Shown here: positions 11,756 through 24,291 of the stretch, piece after piece
Layout: the number at the start of each line of letters is the position of its first letter
Position numbering within the stretch: the stretch's first letter is position 1
DNA from: Chrysomallon squamiferum
Taxonomy: Eukaryota; Mollusca; Gastropoda; Neomphalida; Peltospiridae
Length of the DNA stretch: 64,000 nucleotides
Reading direction: 5' to 3'
Assembly: GCA_012295275.1 (NCBI GenBank)
Contig: CM022678.1
Coordinates: 13,216,617-13,280,616 of the forward strand
Translations under genes and position numbers: made by a program
Notes under the pieces: model-generated
The model's database searches: none
What the model saw: the letters and a program-made list of their open reading frames with translations, nothing else
What the model was told of the DNA's origin: nothing

Positions 11756-11841
11756 ATTCAAGTGACAGAACAACTGTGGTGTTTGACAAGGTGACAACTT
11801 CTATAACAGTAATTAACAGTAACCACATCAAAGTATGCCAG
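11756..11841 (+). CDS. CARP-domain exon 2
   Basis: Acceptor ataaatctag, donor CCAG|GTAAAT, 86 nt, phase 1 to 0. With the preceding G it reads DSSDRTTVVFDKVTTSITVI and NSNHIKVCQ. The CAP exon 60737-60819 reads [20 protein letters not shown] and NCQSVKAQ, so homology is direct, including the VVFD strand and the asparagine of the next turn, with one codon more here. Confidence 0.85.
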
Positions 11842-12339
11842 GTAAATGATTTACATATTGTAAAACTTTTATTTTAAAACAAAATTACACTATAATTACA
11901 TTAATCAAATTCAGTAAACTGAAGATGTTTTCTTAATTTTATATTGTCATGAACATATGTGTATGTTTACACACACAAAAACAAAAACATATGTATGTGT
12001 GTTTGTGTGTGTTTATAATTGTTTTCGAGCATAATATTTTTGTGTTTTGAATTGTTTTTGTTTAGTCTATTTTAATATAAAATTAAATGTGATAATTTTT
12101 CAAAATATCTGCACAATCATTGCATGAAAGAAAACTTAGTAATTAACAGTAGTATAAAATTAAATTAAACAGTGATTATGAAGAATCTTGCTGTCAAATT
12201 TGTGGGCTGATTTTAAGCAAGCAGAAAGATTTCTTTTATCCTATAAAGATGAAAGTTTATAAAGAGATGATAAATAATTACATGAAACATAATATTTTAT
12301 TTTTATCAAGTTAAATAAATAATTGGTTGGTTATTTCAG

Positions 12340-12624
12340 GTAGATGATGAGATGCCGACTCTAAACATCAACTACAACAACAGACAGCTGATGTCTGACG
12401 AGAAACTGACCAGCTCACTGACCAGTTTAATGTCCACTTCAGACCCTCCATCTGACACAAACACGACTTCAACCACCACTACAGCAACTACACTCACTGC
12501 AGCAGTTGCAACCAAAGCCACAAGTAATACAACAGCTACCACAGCAATGATAACTGAAATGGATACTACAACTACTACAGTGGACATGCTTACTTCAACC
12601 ACAACAGCCACATCAAAAATGTAA
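12340..12624 (+). CDS. CARP-domain last exon with Thr-rich tail
   Basis: Acceptor ggttatttcag, phase 0 start, stop at 12622-12624. It begins VDDEMPTLNINYNNRQLMSD, which aligns with [20 protein letters not shown] of the CAP exon 60192-60335. After EKLTSSLTSLMSTSDPP the homology ends and about 60 residues of almost pure Thr, Ser and Ala follow, rich in TTT and TAT runs, ending TSTTTATSKM. The conserved CAP residues KTDG and KSSEMN are replaced, and the final CAP exon (PEQFKT...) has no counterpart. This suggests loss of the CAP actin role and possibly a glycosylated mucin-like end. A poly(A) signal candidate AATAAA is at 12957-12962. Confidence 0.8.
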   Translation, partial: VDDEMPTLNINYNNRQLMSDEKLTSSLTSLMSTSDPPSDTNTTSTTTTATTLTAAVATKATSNTTATTAMITEMDTTTTTVDMLTSTTTATSKM

Positions 12625-15116
12625 CACTACAGTAGTAATTACAGCTGTAACAGTGACTACTGCAGCAATAACTACATGCACTTTATTCATCACAGAATTT
12701 ACTTAACTACTATTACTGCTTCACCATCTGTAATAATCACTATAACACTTACTATGTATATACAAGTGTTTATGATCTTGAATTTTCTATAAATTATATT
12801 TCAAGCTCTTATTATCATTCATTATTTTAGAATACAAATTATATTTTGTTTATTTTATTTTCATATTTTGTTATCAGTTTAGTTTATTTAATAATTATTT
12901 TTGGATATATATTATTAGTTCCAGTCATTAAAGAATAATGCTTAAAGAATTATAATAATAAACATTTTAACCTTCAAACTATATTATTATATTTATTTTT
13001 GTTTTACTGATTAATCACTTTTTTCTTTCTTTGCTAAATGAAACAAATTCTAAAATCAAGTACCTCTCAGATAATAGAAATGAATATTAAATGCTTAACA
13101 AAAAAAAAATGTACAAAAAGGCACAATCTTATCATGTATTTACATTGTTGTCAAAAAAACACCACAAACTTACTGACTGAAACATCCAAGTTGATGAGAG
13201 TTAGTAGTATGTTAAATTTCCACAAACAGCTCTTTCTGTTTGCCTGTATGGAGATGTGAACTCAGTACCTGTCAGTTGTAAAACCACTGAATTAAAACAG
13301 AGAGAATGATTTTAAAATAAAATTTATTTTTAATGCTTAAATTATTTAATAATAAGTTGTGAAAAAGAGGCTTCATGTATTAATTAAGCAGAAATAAATA
13401 AATAAAATGTTTGAATATCTTTTATAGTTTGTTATCTATTTTATTTATCTTGCCTTTCTTTATTTCTTTATAAATGTTTCAGTTTATTTTACTGAAATTG
13501 ACCCCAAAGACTGAGTCATCCCCCAATACCTGAAGTTACTTACCCCAATAAATTTTTCATACTTTTGAAAATAATTGCATGTGACGGTTTACTATTTAAA
13601 AAAAACATAACACAAACAAAATAAAATGAAAAAACAATAAAAATAAATAAATAAATAAGAAGAAATAAATGAAGTTTATAAATTAATTAAAACATAATTT
13701 CAAAAAATATTGTTAATAATCCATTTTTATACAATCTTCCACCAATATTATATGCTTACAACACAGATTAAAAATAAATAAAAATACACAGATGAACACA
13801 CAGCTACATGCAATTATCTGTGCTAACAAGAATGGCTGTTGCAAGTAAATAAAAAAGTGGTGTTTTAATTTTTAATGTAATATCTTTCCTTGCAGTATAT
13901 TTCAGTTTATAGCTGAAAATGTAATTATTAAAGACTATAGACACTTTGTTTGGTTTTGTCATGGATATTATTCTTCGGGTTCAAATAATAATAATAATAA
14001 TAATAAATTAAAGTTAAAACAAATTCTGATAAGTAAAATTTTTATCCAATATTCATCTTTTGTAAAATCAAATTTCCTGTAACTAGTAACAAATTCACAG
14101 AAGTAATTTTTATGATTCAGACTAAAACCAGATACAGTTGTGTGTACACAGGCTTGTCCAGCTACAACACTGACCTACTCTAATCATTCTGTTTTGTTTA
14201 AATAAATGCTAAATGTGAAGGTTGATGAAGACTTGCTTACATTGTTTACTATTGATATGTATGTACACTTTAATTACTAATATAAATTGTATGTGTTTCT
14301 ATTTCAAAACAATATTAAAGTTTACTTTGAACATTTCATAATTTCTGGAGATCTCTCATATTTTGATACTGGACCATCCCAAACTAAAATATGTCCAAAG
14401 CAAAACTATCCTATTTGGATATTGATACATCCCAATTAAAAGTTGAATATCTTGTAGTGTAATACATTCTGAAATTAATGTCACATTCAAACTGACATTT
14501 GGCTTTTTCAATTATGTTTTCTTATTCTCTTATAAAAATTCACTGATCTCTGACTGATATAGCCCAGTTTTAAATTGATACACACATTTTCAAACTGCTG
14601 TGTCATGGTAGAAATGTTACAAACTGAGATCAGTTGCTCTCTAACACTAAGAATAAATTGAATAATAAAAACACTAACAAATGTCTCTAATGATTTAATA
14701 CATTTACTTCTAAACTGACACATCATAAAGGCACTGAAAGTATTAAAATCATAGAAATACATTAACTCGTGGAATTACAGTATTATCATTACTAAACTAT
14801 CTCAATATCTTTATAATAAATATCATAATTATCATTACATCAACAAGATTTGCCTTTTTTTCATACAGAAATTCCAAGTATTTTAAATTACACAATTTAT
14901 TAATATAAAAATATTTAAATGATTCAATAAATTTACATTCATATATATCTATTATGTCTAGAAATCAGAAATCTTATTCTGATACTGATAATCATGCAGT
15001 GGTGAAAAAAAAGAATGTTGGTTCTGATACAACAAACACTTTTGCTGCATTATAGATAGGAATAGAGAGTGGTGCCTGTGTTGTGGATACAGAATAATAA
15101 TAATAATAATAATAAA

Positions 15117-15147
<31 letters not shown>

Positions 15148-15841
15148 TCTCATCCTAATATTAATATTAAAATTTGGGCTAACACACAAACTTATTGGTT
15201 TTGGGTATGGAGGGGTGTTTTACTGTTGATGCAAATTCAGTACAAATTGTGAGTGAAATGATTACATTATATAAATGAAAATGAGCAAATCAATCACACT
15301 TAGAGTATCTTCCCAAATGAAGTTTTATAAACCATATTTCCACATACTATGACTAAAAGGTGAGTTGTGCATTATTATTATCATGTAATCTGTGTATATG
15401 CATTTCCTTTTGCAAGAAAACCTGAATGTTTCTCAATTTTCACAGAATATGGGTGAATTCAGCAACAGACAACTTACAAGCAAATCAAAGATTATTAAAT
15501 TTTGCATTTAGAATGTATTAACAGTCAAACAAAGAAGACTACAAGTTTATTAACTAATTGATAAACATTATCCCCGTATCAATCATGTCTTACTAGAAAT
15601 TTATCTGAAGCATCAAGCCCAAAGCCTCATACCAGGCTGGAAGTTCACTTTGTAACATGAAAAGGATCTGAGGTACCAATTTTACACCCATTTAAACACA
15701 CATCATTTTACTGAAAATCTCTTTTGGCTGAAAATCTAAACATAATCTTTCAAGTTTCAGCAGTTTTGAAAAAGTGGAAACAGGTGACAATACATAGAGG
15801 TAAACACAAGTGAAAGCAGACTGAAAAAACTGAAACTATCC
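12625..15841. other. 3' flank and noncoding sequence, duplicated at 57.66-59.24 kb
   Basis: No gene seen. From about 13405 (gtttgaatatcttttatagt) to about 15260 the sequence matches 57657-59240 in the same order and orientation, with deletions in one or the other copy (for example 13600-14340 is absent from copy 2). Contains (AAT)n near 13987-14005 and a mixed AAT/ATT run 15096-15146. Confidence 0.8.
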
Positions 15842-18420
15842 ATGAAGAAAAAACAGAAAAACAAAAACAACTATAGTTTTCCCAGAATCTGCCTTAAACA
15901 ATCTACAGTTCAAAAACGTCCAGATGTAGACATTAAGTTCATTATGGAACAGCACATAAAAAAAATTACTGACAAACTCAAATCCCAAGTATTAACACTG
16001 GAAAAAGAAAATGATAAGTTACAAAAAGAAACAGAGAAAGTAAATATAACAGCCATACAATCACAGTCCTCAGCAAAACAAGCTGTAGAAAAAAGTGATG
16101 TGGTGATGGACAAAGTTAATGACTTACAGCAAACGTCAAGCAGAAACAGTGTGTGCATGTTTGGAGTTACAGATTTAATAAACTGAAAGTGCAAAAAATC
16201 CCATTAAGTCATCTAGAATTTTTTATTAGAGAAGATTATTTAATGTAAAGCTGCAATTCACCCCTAGAAACAAGCCACAGAACTGATCACTCACACCCTT
16301 CACTTCAAGTAAAATTTTCAGATATTACAGAAAGGAGTGGATCTTGAAGATTTAATAATTCCTTTTTATATCATAAAAATTATATTTTGTTAAATAATTT
16401 ATTACAGACACTGTATTTTGAGTAAAACAATATACATATCAATTTCTTTTAACGTTGATACTTTTAATGATGGAAAAAGAGGCAAGACAGTTGCCTTTAC
16501 CTCAAAAAGAAAAGGAGCAGCAATAAAAAATAGAAAAAATTAAAAAACATTGCTTTTCAACTTAGCAAAAGGAAATACGATACTTCTTCTGAAAAACAAA
16601 TCTTTGTAATCTAAAAACTGAACTAGAAGCTGACAGGAAAGAAAAATTAAAAAATGTTTTTACTATACCTTGAGCTTGATAAACATGGTAAGTTATCAGA
16701 TTAACAAAAATTGTTCCACAGAAAGATATGGCTAAAGAACACGTTAAGGATTGGAAAGCAGTATCACTACAGAACATTATTTACTATGTAGGTGAGAAGC
16801 TACAGCAGAAAGAATAAAATCCGTCCTCCCATCATCAGAGATCAAAATGGATTTATACCTGGCTGATCATTAGGTAATAATCTTAGATTACATTATACAC
16901 ATAAACAAAATAAGCCAGGGATATTACTAATTGTAGTTTTCAATAAATTAAAAAAAATTAAAAGTTTTTATCTTATTTTAAGTATAAGGCCTCAATTCAA
17001 AGATGGTTATCAACCTTATATAATGAATGTGAATCATGTTTATACCTCAGTGATAAGATCACTGAAAACTTGGCACAGGATGTAGACGTGGAGATCCATT
17101 ATTTACCTGTATTTTTATTTTATGTGTAGAGATTTTTGCAATCTTGGTAAGCAATAACAAAAATATAACTGAATTGAGATAAACAGCAATGAATTTAAAA
17201 TTTCACTGCTTGTAATCAACACAACATTGAAAAAGAAGTAAAAAAACAAAACAATATCTGCTATCTTCTGTTTATGTATTGTGTTTTTTCATTAAAAAAA
17301 AATATATATATAACACTCAATTATTGTGATGACAAAAGCAGATCTGAAACATACAGAAACACATCAGACACATTTATTTGAAACTGGACAACTAGAAGAC
17401 AAGACAGAATTAATATGGATTCAAGACAAAGAATATGAAGAAAACAATTGCAAGTGGTAAAGGTGAGGGCTAGAGTGGAGGTTATTAAAAAAGTTTAACA
17501 ATTCACTTCCTATTTTGTAAGTCTAGAAAAACAGAATGTGAATAATGACCTAATTTCTGAAAATGGAAAAGAAATAACTAAACTAAATGATATATATAAA
17601 ATAAAAAAATTCTAGTCAGAAACAAAAATATTGGAGGAACAAGATCATTTGCTAAGTAATACTAAAAAGAGGACAGCCACACTAGAAAGGGAAATAACTC
17701 TTGATGAAGATAGAAATCAAATGAAATCTTTCATAAACAAAACACCTGGATATAAAGGATTGACTGCAGAATTTTATAAAACCTTTCTTTAATTTAATCA
17801 GTAAGGACTTAATTGATGTAATATCGAAGCCTTTCATAGGGAGAACTTTCTATCTCGAGGAGGGGAATTATTGCTTTAATTTGAAAAGGAAATGACAAGA
17901 AATTGTTAAAAACTGGAGGCCCGTATCCTTATTAAAATTTTGTCAATGAGAATTAAAGATGTCATTCTGAAAATTATTCACCCTGACAACAAATGCGGAA
18001 TTAAAGCCAGGTCAAGATGGAGGAGCCTTAGTCAGTGGATTACTTCTTAGTTTTTCAGCCTAACACAAGGAACTAGACAAGGTTGCCCAATCAGTTCATT
18101 ATGTTACACTTTAGTGGCAGAAAGCTTAGCAGAAGTTTGTCTGTGTGAAATCAGGAATTGTTGGAATTACACTATTAGACATTTTAGAAAGTAAGTGGGT
18201 TGGGTATTCCAACAATAGAAATACAACATTATCTAATTTTAATTCAGTCAAAAATCTTTTTAATATTCTTCAAATCTTTAATGTGCATATGGAACCAAAG
18301 TTAATCTAAAAAACATCAACACTAAAGGATTTTTGATGGGAAAACTAATGTTTGAGAGGACACTCCTCTAGATATAAGATGTTCAACAATTTGCAAGTCA
18401 TATGACCAATCAGACCTTTT
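15842..18420 (+). mobile_element. fragments of L1-like LINE(s), heavily mutated
   Basis: An ORF1-like coiled coil is at 15842-16186 (KSQVLTLEKENDKLQKETEK). From 16840 a reverse transcriptase is seen in pieces: IIRDQNGFIPG, KPGILLIVVFNK, then around 17100 GDPLFTCIFILCVEIFA after two frame changes. A second set begins near 17640 (KTPGYKGLTAEFYKTFL, about 17750; NWRPVSLL-like, about 17920; LSMRIKDVILKIIHPDN, about 17960) and continues with LTQGTRQGCPISSLCYTLVA at about 18065-18120. These match the order of L1-clade reverse transcriptase blocks, but the two versions of the same block (GDPLF... and GCPIS...) show two different insertions or a rearrangement. Many stops; dead. Confidence 0.75.
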
Positions 18421-18716
18421 GCATGAAACATGAAACATTTTCCCATGAAAATGGATAAACAGTGGTTTTGAAGTTTGATTATTTTATGATCATTTTTACT
18501 AACTAATAGAACCAGATATTCTTGAGATATCGATGTTCAACTTCTCCAGATTTTTATTGAATCTGAAATAATTTTTAATTGTAAAAAGAAACCGAATCTA
18601 ACTATGTAAAATTTAATAAATTAAGTTTGTTTCATGCATTTATCAAATGTGTAAACTTATTTAATTTTTATCCATCCAGAATTATTCAAATTGATTTTAA
18701 ATGTTATAAAGACTTA

Positions 18717-18793
18717 CTTGGAATGAACACACTTGAACACGTACTTCTGACTGATATCTGTGCAATAATCATGTTGTTGTTGTTGTTGTGCTG
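18717..18793 (-). pseudogene. decayed CAP exon (remnant of a second CAP gene)
   Basis: Matches the genuine CAP exon 62525-62648 on the same strand, including the acceptor region. Minus-strand reading gives QHNNNNNMIIA, then after a frameshift TDISQKYVFKCVHSK, corresponding to [16 protein letters not shown] and [12 protein letters not shown]. It is cut off by AAG|TAAGTC. The run of AAC codons is an expansion of HNGNKN. No other CAP exons were found nearby, and LINE pieces fill the space where they would lie. Confidence 0.8.
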
Positions 18794-18812
18794 CTGTTGT
18801 CAGAAAAAATAA

Positions 18813-20853
18813 ATACGGTTTCAAAAAACAATTAATGCAGTAACAAGTGTGCATCAGACACACGCACACACACACACACTTTCTAATATGATGTTGTAAC
18901 AAAATAAATAAGAATGTAAATAATCATAAAAAAAAAAAAGCAACAATAAATAAGTATGCAAGTAAATAAATTAAGAACCAAATTAATAAAAATTTAAAAA
19001 AAAGAAAAAAAAAGAAAATAATATCCCTGTCAATAATAAATAAATAAACCAACAAACAAAAATAATAAATAAATAAATAAATAAATAAAAATAACAAATA
19101 GATATAATAATAATGCTAATAATATATTCGGACACTTACAACTGCAATAAGCTGGATGATAAGCTGGAAGATACACTAGAAGATAAGGTGGTTCTTGGTG
19201 AAGCTTCTGGTTACTGTGACGTATTGTGCTTTACTTGATTTACTTTGGTGTTTTTATCTGTCAGTAAATCCTCTACCAATGTCAACAGATGACCAAATCA
19301 GGGAACTGCATAATGTCACACATCTTCCAGTGTTCCAGTTCCCTGTTGTATACCCACTCCTTATTTGCCAAGTCTTTTTGGCAACGGTCACCACAACATC
19401 CACAGAAACATTTTAATTCTGCACTCTGTTTATAAAGTCTTCCCTGTCTTAGTAAGGTTCTGACAGCCTGAAATTATTTTCAATGTGTGTTACTTAGCCT
19501 TTAATAAAACTATTCTAAATCATTATGTAAGTGGATATTTCTTTGTTATATGTCTAATGGCTTTTTTTTTTTTTTGTGCTGTAATAGTCTATGAAGCTTT
19601 TGGCATGTTTATTACATATTAAAATGTTTATTGTTTTGGTAGATTCGAATATATGTTGTCAGTTTCTGTTAACTGTGTTGTTATCAGGTTTTAACCAGGT
19701 TTTATCAGGTTTTAACCAGGGAGGTTTGTTGTTAAGTGTAATTAGTGTTTTATTATGTTTATTTTTTTTATACAATTTTTTTTCCCTATGACAATAATAA
19801 ACATAGTAACAGAAAATTTGTCTTTATGCTTTAAACAGCACTGTTCACATGAATATTCATGAAGTTTTTTTGTTATGAATATTCATTAGCACCTTTACTT
19901 CCATCGCACTGGTTCTGTGAAGACCGACATGCTTCCTTCCACCACAGGAAACCTACAAAAAACGTAAGTACAACATTCACACATTTATAACAGACAGATG
20001 GACAGATACAGATAAATAATTATAACTGTTATTAAAGTATAATGAATTATGCTGATCATTAAAAGAGGTATATAAAAAAATCTTTAAAATCCTGATGGAT
20101 GTTTTCTATTATAAACCTGTCTGCAATAAACAATAGCATTTTGCCCTTTGTTAAAAATAATAATAATAAAAACATAAAAATAAAAAATATAAAATCATTT
20201 GTAAAGTCCTTAAAATGACATTTACCTATAGGTTATTTGTTTCTTTATGGTTTTTGATTTTTTAATAGGAGTGAAGTGGGATTTTTGTTCAAGACAGTTG
20301 TTGAATGTATGCAGTTCTGTCCAGTATGGTTTTGTATAGTTAGCCACCAACTCATGCATAAATATGGAAGTAAAAGTTTGAAATAAAACTAATCATACAA
20401 CATTATAATAGACTTCAGTACTAGTAATGCTAATTGTGTTATTTTTGTGAACTTGGTTATTATTTGAGAATTTAGAATAACTGTGTAACAGAGTTAGTTA
20501 GCTGTTGACATTTCTTACTCAAATAGTTTATCTAATAATGGTATACATTCAGTCAATTCAAATGGATGTTGAATTTAAGAATAATTACAATTATTATTAA
20601 ATTATAATGAATTATGGCGGATAATAAAATAAAAAAATCACAATGCATTTAAAATCATGACTAATCCATATGATTATCAACATGATCATAAAAATCAAAA
20701 ATGCATCTGAAATAAAAATTGTTTCTAGTGACTAAGTTTAATTACATTGTACTTGTGACATCTTGAAAATGGCTGTTAAAACATAAAATTAAATTCCATG
20801 TAGTCATTATATAGAGAAATTTATAACTGTGTCGTTACTTAAAATAATAAAAA

Positions 20854-20889
<36 letters not shown>

Positions 20890-22141
20890 TGTGAAAAAAA
20901 GAAGAGGAGGAAACTCTGATGTACAGTGTAGTTTTCTGTGGACAAATTGCTGGACGGAATTTACGTTCTATAAACTAACAAGATTTCAGGTTTATAAACT
21001 GAGATTCAACCAAAAATAGCTTGAAATGTTATGAATACCACTATTTGCACTGATTATCTTTAACTGAAATAAATAAATAAATAAATAAATAAATATAATT
21101 TTAATTTTAAAACTGACTGCACAATTTAAATAGTGGATGTTGGATATTAATAGTATGTATCATTATATATCTATTTGAGAAGGCACCACTTTAATCTGAT
21201 ATTTTGAAAGTTTCAGGTGAGATTTTATTGATACATTAAGATTTGCTTGATAGTAAAGACATTATTGTTATGTTTTAACATGATGAAACAATTTCGTCTA
21301 GCTAATTGAAAATATCCTCATATCTCACATAACACTAGTTCAGGAGGATAGGCATGTGCTTTATGATATAACTTACAAATTATAATAATAATACAACAGA
21401 TTTCTCCTAGCAGAATAAAATGTAAGTGAAATTATCAGTATTTTTTATGATGGAAAACAGAGGTAAACATAATAAAACATCACTTTATTTTCGCTCAGTA
21501 TCAGTTTATGATATAAACATTGCTGGTTTTATATATAAAATGTGAATTAATAAATAAATAAAAATAACATATAGGAGCCTGGTTATGTGTGAGTAATAAG
21601 AATATTTTGTGAAACTGAGATAAAATAAACTGATGTACGCAGCTTAAAAAATTTAATAATTTTGCTGAATCTGTTTTGGTAAGCTTTTTTTGTTTGTTTG
21701 TTTTTGTTGTTCTTGTTGTTCTTGATGTTTTTAAAAGATATAATTTGTTTTAGAGACAGGAAAAGATGAGATCAGTGATTTTTCTGTTACTGACTTTTGT
21801 GATAATTGCAAGTCCCATGTAATATCTAGAACTACAGAGTAATATTTTCTTATTTACTTATTTTAAAAGAAAAGGAAATTGTGAGATTAATATGTTATTA
21901 TCTGTCAGTCTAATTATATTGATAATTAATCCTCTAATTACTAATGTTTTCTGAAGTATAGTTAATAAAAAATATATATCACTGATTAAAACTGCATAAC
22001 GTCTTACAAATAAACAAAATAACAGATTATGTTTTAATCAGTCTCATTTTTATTCATATATATACTTTGCCAGGTTTAAGAAAAAATAATATGTAAATAT
22101 ATATAAATATGTATGTATGTATGTATGTGTGTATGTATGTG

Positions 22142-22177
<36 letters not shown>

Positions 22178-22523
22178 GAAACATTAAGCTTATCCAGCAG
22201 CGCAGTTTACACGGCAAAATGAAGAATCAGTAAAATAATACTATTGTTTATATTCATTTCAAAACCTTCAATTTTTTCCTATATTATTGTGTTTTTAAAA
22301 AAAGAAAAATCATTCAACATTGTCTTCACCTTGGAAACTTGATTTACATGGTAGACTGTAGAACTAGTGACACTTTGTGTCTGCTACAAATACGTTTTAC
22401 TCCATGTTTACTATCGAATGACAATTTTAAATAAGAACTGTTCAACTAGTTGATAATAATATATTAAAACCAAGCAGATATCATATGAATAAACATTCAT
22501 TATTAATTTTATTGTTATTGTTG

Positions 22524-22569
<46 letters not shown>

Positions 22570-23389
22570 TTTAATTATTTGGTTACAGTTGTCATCATAA
22601 AGAAAGAATTAAACACAATTTTACAATCAACACTGCAAAATAATTAACTTTATAACGTGTAACACTGAAAAAGTAGGTTTGATAGGAGATACACAGAAAG
22701 TATATGACCTAATAGGAAAAAAAAAAAAAAAATGATAATAAAATAAAATAAAATAAAATTTAATTTACTTGATTATGGTTTCATTATGACAGCCTATGAC
22801 ATTATTAATTACAAGTGAAATTGGTTCATAATACAAAATCTTTAAGGCATACGCCACTATAATTTATTATTATAATGCATTGTTAGAAAAGTGGGGTTTA
22901 GTTTTATCTTGTAATGCTATTGTAATTATGTCTGCTGTTTAACAAACTTCAGTTTGATTAGTAACAACATGCAGAGTTATCTTGACAGCTCAAGATTTAT
23001 GGTTATGTTGTATAAAAATTCACTGTTTTTTTTCTCAAGGGAGGAAATTAAACAGAAAATACAGATTATAAAAAATTGGAAAAATTCCATTTATATACAT
23101 TTTTTCTCTTATTTGTTTTTAAATTTTTCTTTTCTATTTTTAATGTTTTCTTAATGAAATAATTCTATTATTCTTTCTAAAATGGGAAAGGCAAATTATA
23201 AAAACTGGTAGAAATGTCTAAACAGAAGTAACTGAATATTTAAGTTTTATTATCTAGACAGGTTTTTAAGAAACTTCAACTTGAAGATGATCATGTTTCT
23301 TCTAATTTAAAATAATGTCATCATTAATGCAAATAAAATTTTAATTTAGTTAACAATTTACATTAGAAATAAATTATTATTATTATCTT
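18813..23389. other. noncoding, AT-rich; one promoter/first-exon candidate
   Basis: Microsatellites: CA 18858-18882, AAT and AAAT runs 18900-19110, 20856-20889, 21067-21093, GTAT/ATA 22110-22175, ATT 22514-22567. The short ORFs at 19195-19416 and 19591-19791 have no recognisable features. Two palindromes at 19848-19886 and a possible exon ending in a strong GTAAGT donor at 19973 are listed separately. Nothing else seen. Confidence 0.6.
19848..19886. promoter_or_regulatory. two ATGAATATTCAT palindromes, 26 bp apart
   Basis: Perfect 12-bp palindromes at 19849-19860 (14 bp if the flanking c...g is counted) and 19875-19886. The layout resembles the palindromic POU-factor site known as MORE (ATGCATATGCAT). 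They sit about 90 bp upstream of a GTAAGT donor (19974), with a less AT-rich segment and an ATG (19929) between, as a promoter plus first exon would. Function is inferred only. Confidence 0.4.
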
Positions 23390-24060
23390 TTTTAATAAAA
23401 AATTCTAATTACCTCTAATTAGTAAACCTTCAATTATATTTACACTAATTACCCACAACAAATAATATAAAGTTTTAAATAATATAAAGAAAACTTTTTG
23501 TTTGTTTTTTTTCATAAAAAATTCTAATTAACCCTAATTAGTTAATCTTCAATTATATTTATATTAATTTGATTTTTACCTTATATAAAAGAAAAACAGA
23601 TTATTTTTTAATTACTTTTTTTTTTTTTTTTTTGTATATAAAAAATTCTAATTACCCCTAATTATAAAATTTTAAATACATTTACACAATGAATAACCCC
23701 AGCAAACCCTTGATTTTCCCCTGATTTAAATAATATAAAAAAGGAAAGATAAAATACTTTTTTCATTTGGATTTTGTTTTAATAAAAATTCCAATTACCC
23801 CTAATTACATAATTTTCAATTATATATTTTCACAATTATAGCCCCAAGAAACCCTTGATTTCCCCCTGTTTTAAATAACATAAAGAAAAAATATGTTTTT
23901 TTTTTTTTTTTTTTATATACAAATTCCAGTTACCCCTAATTACATAATTTTCAATTATATTTACATTGATTAACCCCAGCAAACCCTTGATTTCCCCTGA
24001 TTTAAATAATATAAAGAAAAAGAAGATAAAATAAAAGATTTTACTTTTTAATTTGGTTTT
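23390..24060. repeat. diverged satellite of about 130-150 bp units
   Basis: About five imperfect tandem units. Each has a poly-T run, then aaattctaattacccctaat, then tcaattatatttacac, then taaccccagcaaacccttga and a ttaaataatataaagaaaa tail. Later units are more alike than early ones. Borders are gradual. Confidence 0.8.
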
Positions 24061-24123
24061 TTAAATTTAGAAAAAATATAGAAGAAAGCATTTATAAATT
24101 CAAATTAGATTAATTTTGTGGTC

Positions 24124-24291
24124 TTACATTTCAGACAGATTTTCTCTTGAAAGTGTTGTGCTTTCTCTGGACAGGGAAGACTGTGAAGTAATAGCATTCT
24201 GGTGCTCTAGTGAATCTTTTCTGAAAATGTGTCTTACAACATTTTCAACTGACGTGCTGGCTGAGGCAGCTTGAATCTGTTGTCTAGGATC
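24124..24291 (-). CDS. candidate terminal exon, unrecognised
   Basis: Minus-strand acceptor ttgttgtag before 24291. In phase 0 it gives 55 residues beginning DPRQQIQAASASTSVENVV and ending RESTTLSRENLSEM, then TAA at 24124-24126. It is rich in Ser, Thr and Gln, and the composition is protein-like. If joined to the candidate exon 25518-25586 the phase would instead give ILDNRFKLPQPARQLKML and an earlier stop, so the assignment is unresolved. Could be the 3' end of a minus-strand gene that contains the transposon in an intron. Confidence 0.4.
   Translation of the reverse strand, partial: DPRQQIQAASASTSVENVVRHIFRKDSLEHQNAITSQSSLSRESTTLSRENLSEM

Noticed and set aside
12372-12611. Minus-strand Val-rich ORF
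   Set aside because: Antisense shadow of the Thr-rich tail of the CARP exon.
19195-19416. ORF ending QVFLATVTTTSTETF, compared with the CAP C-terminus
   Set aside because: A slight resemblance to FVTVPTESV was considered, but it is on the wrong strand for the CAP remnant and the rest does not align.
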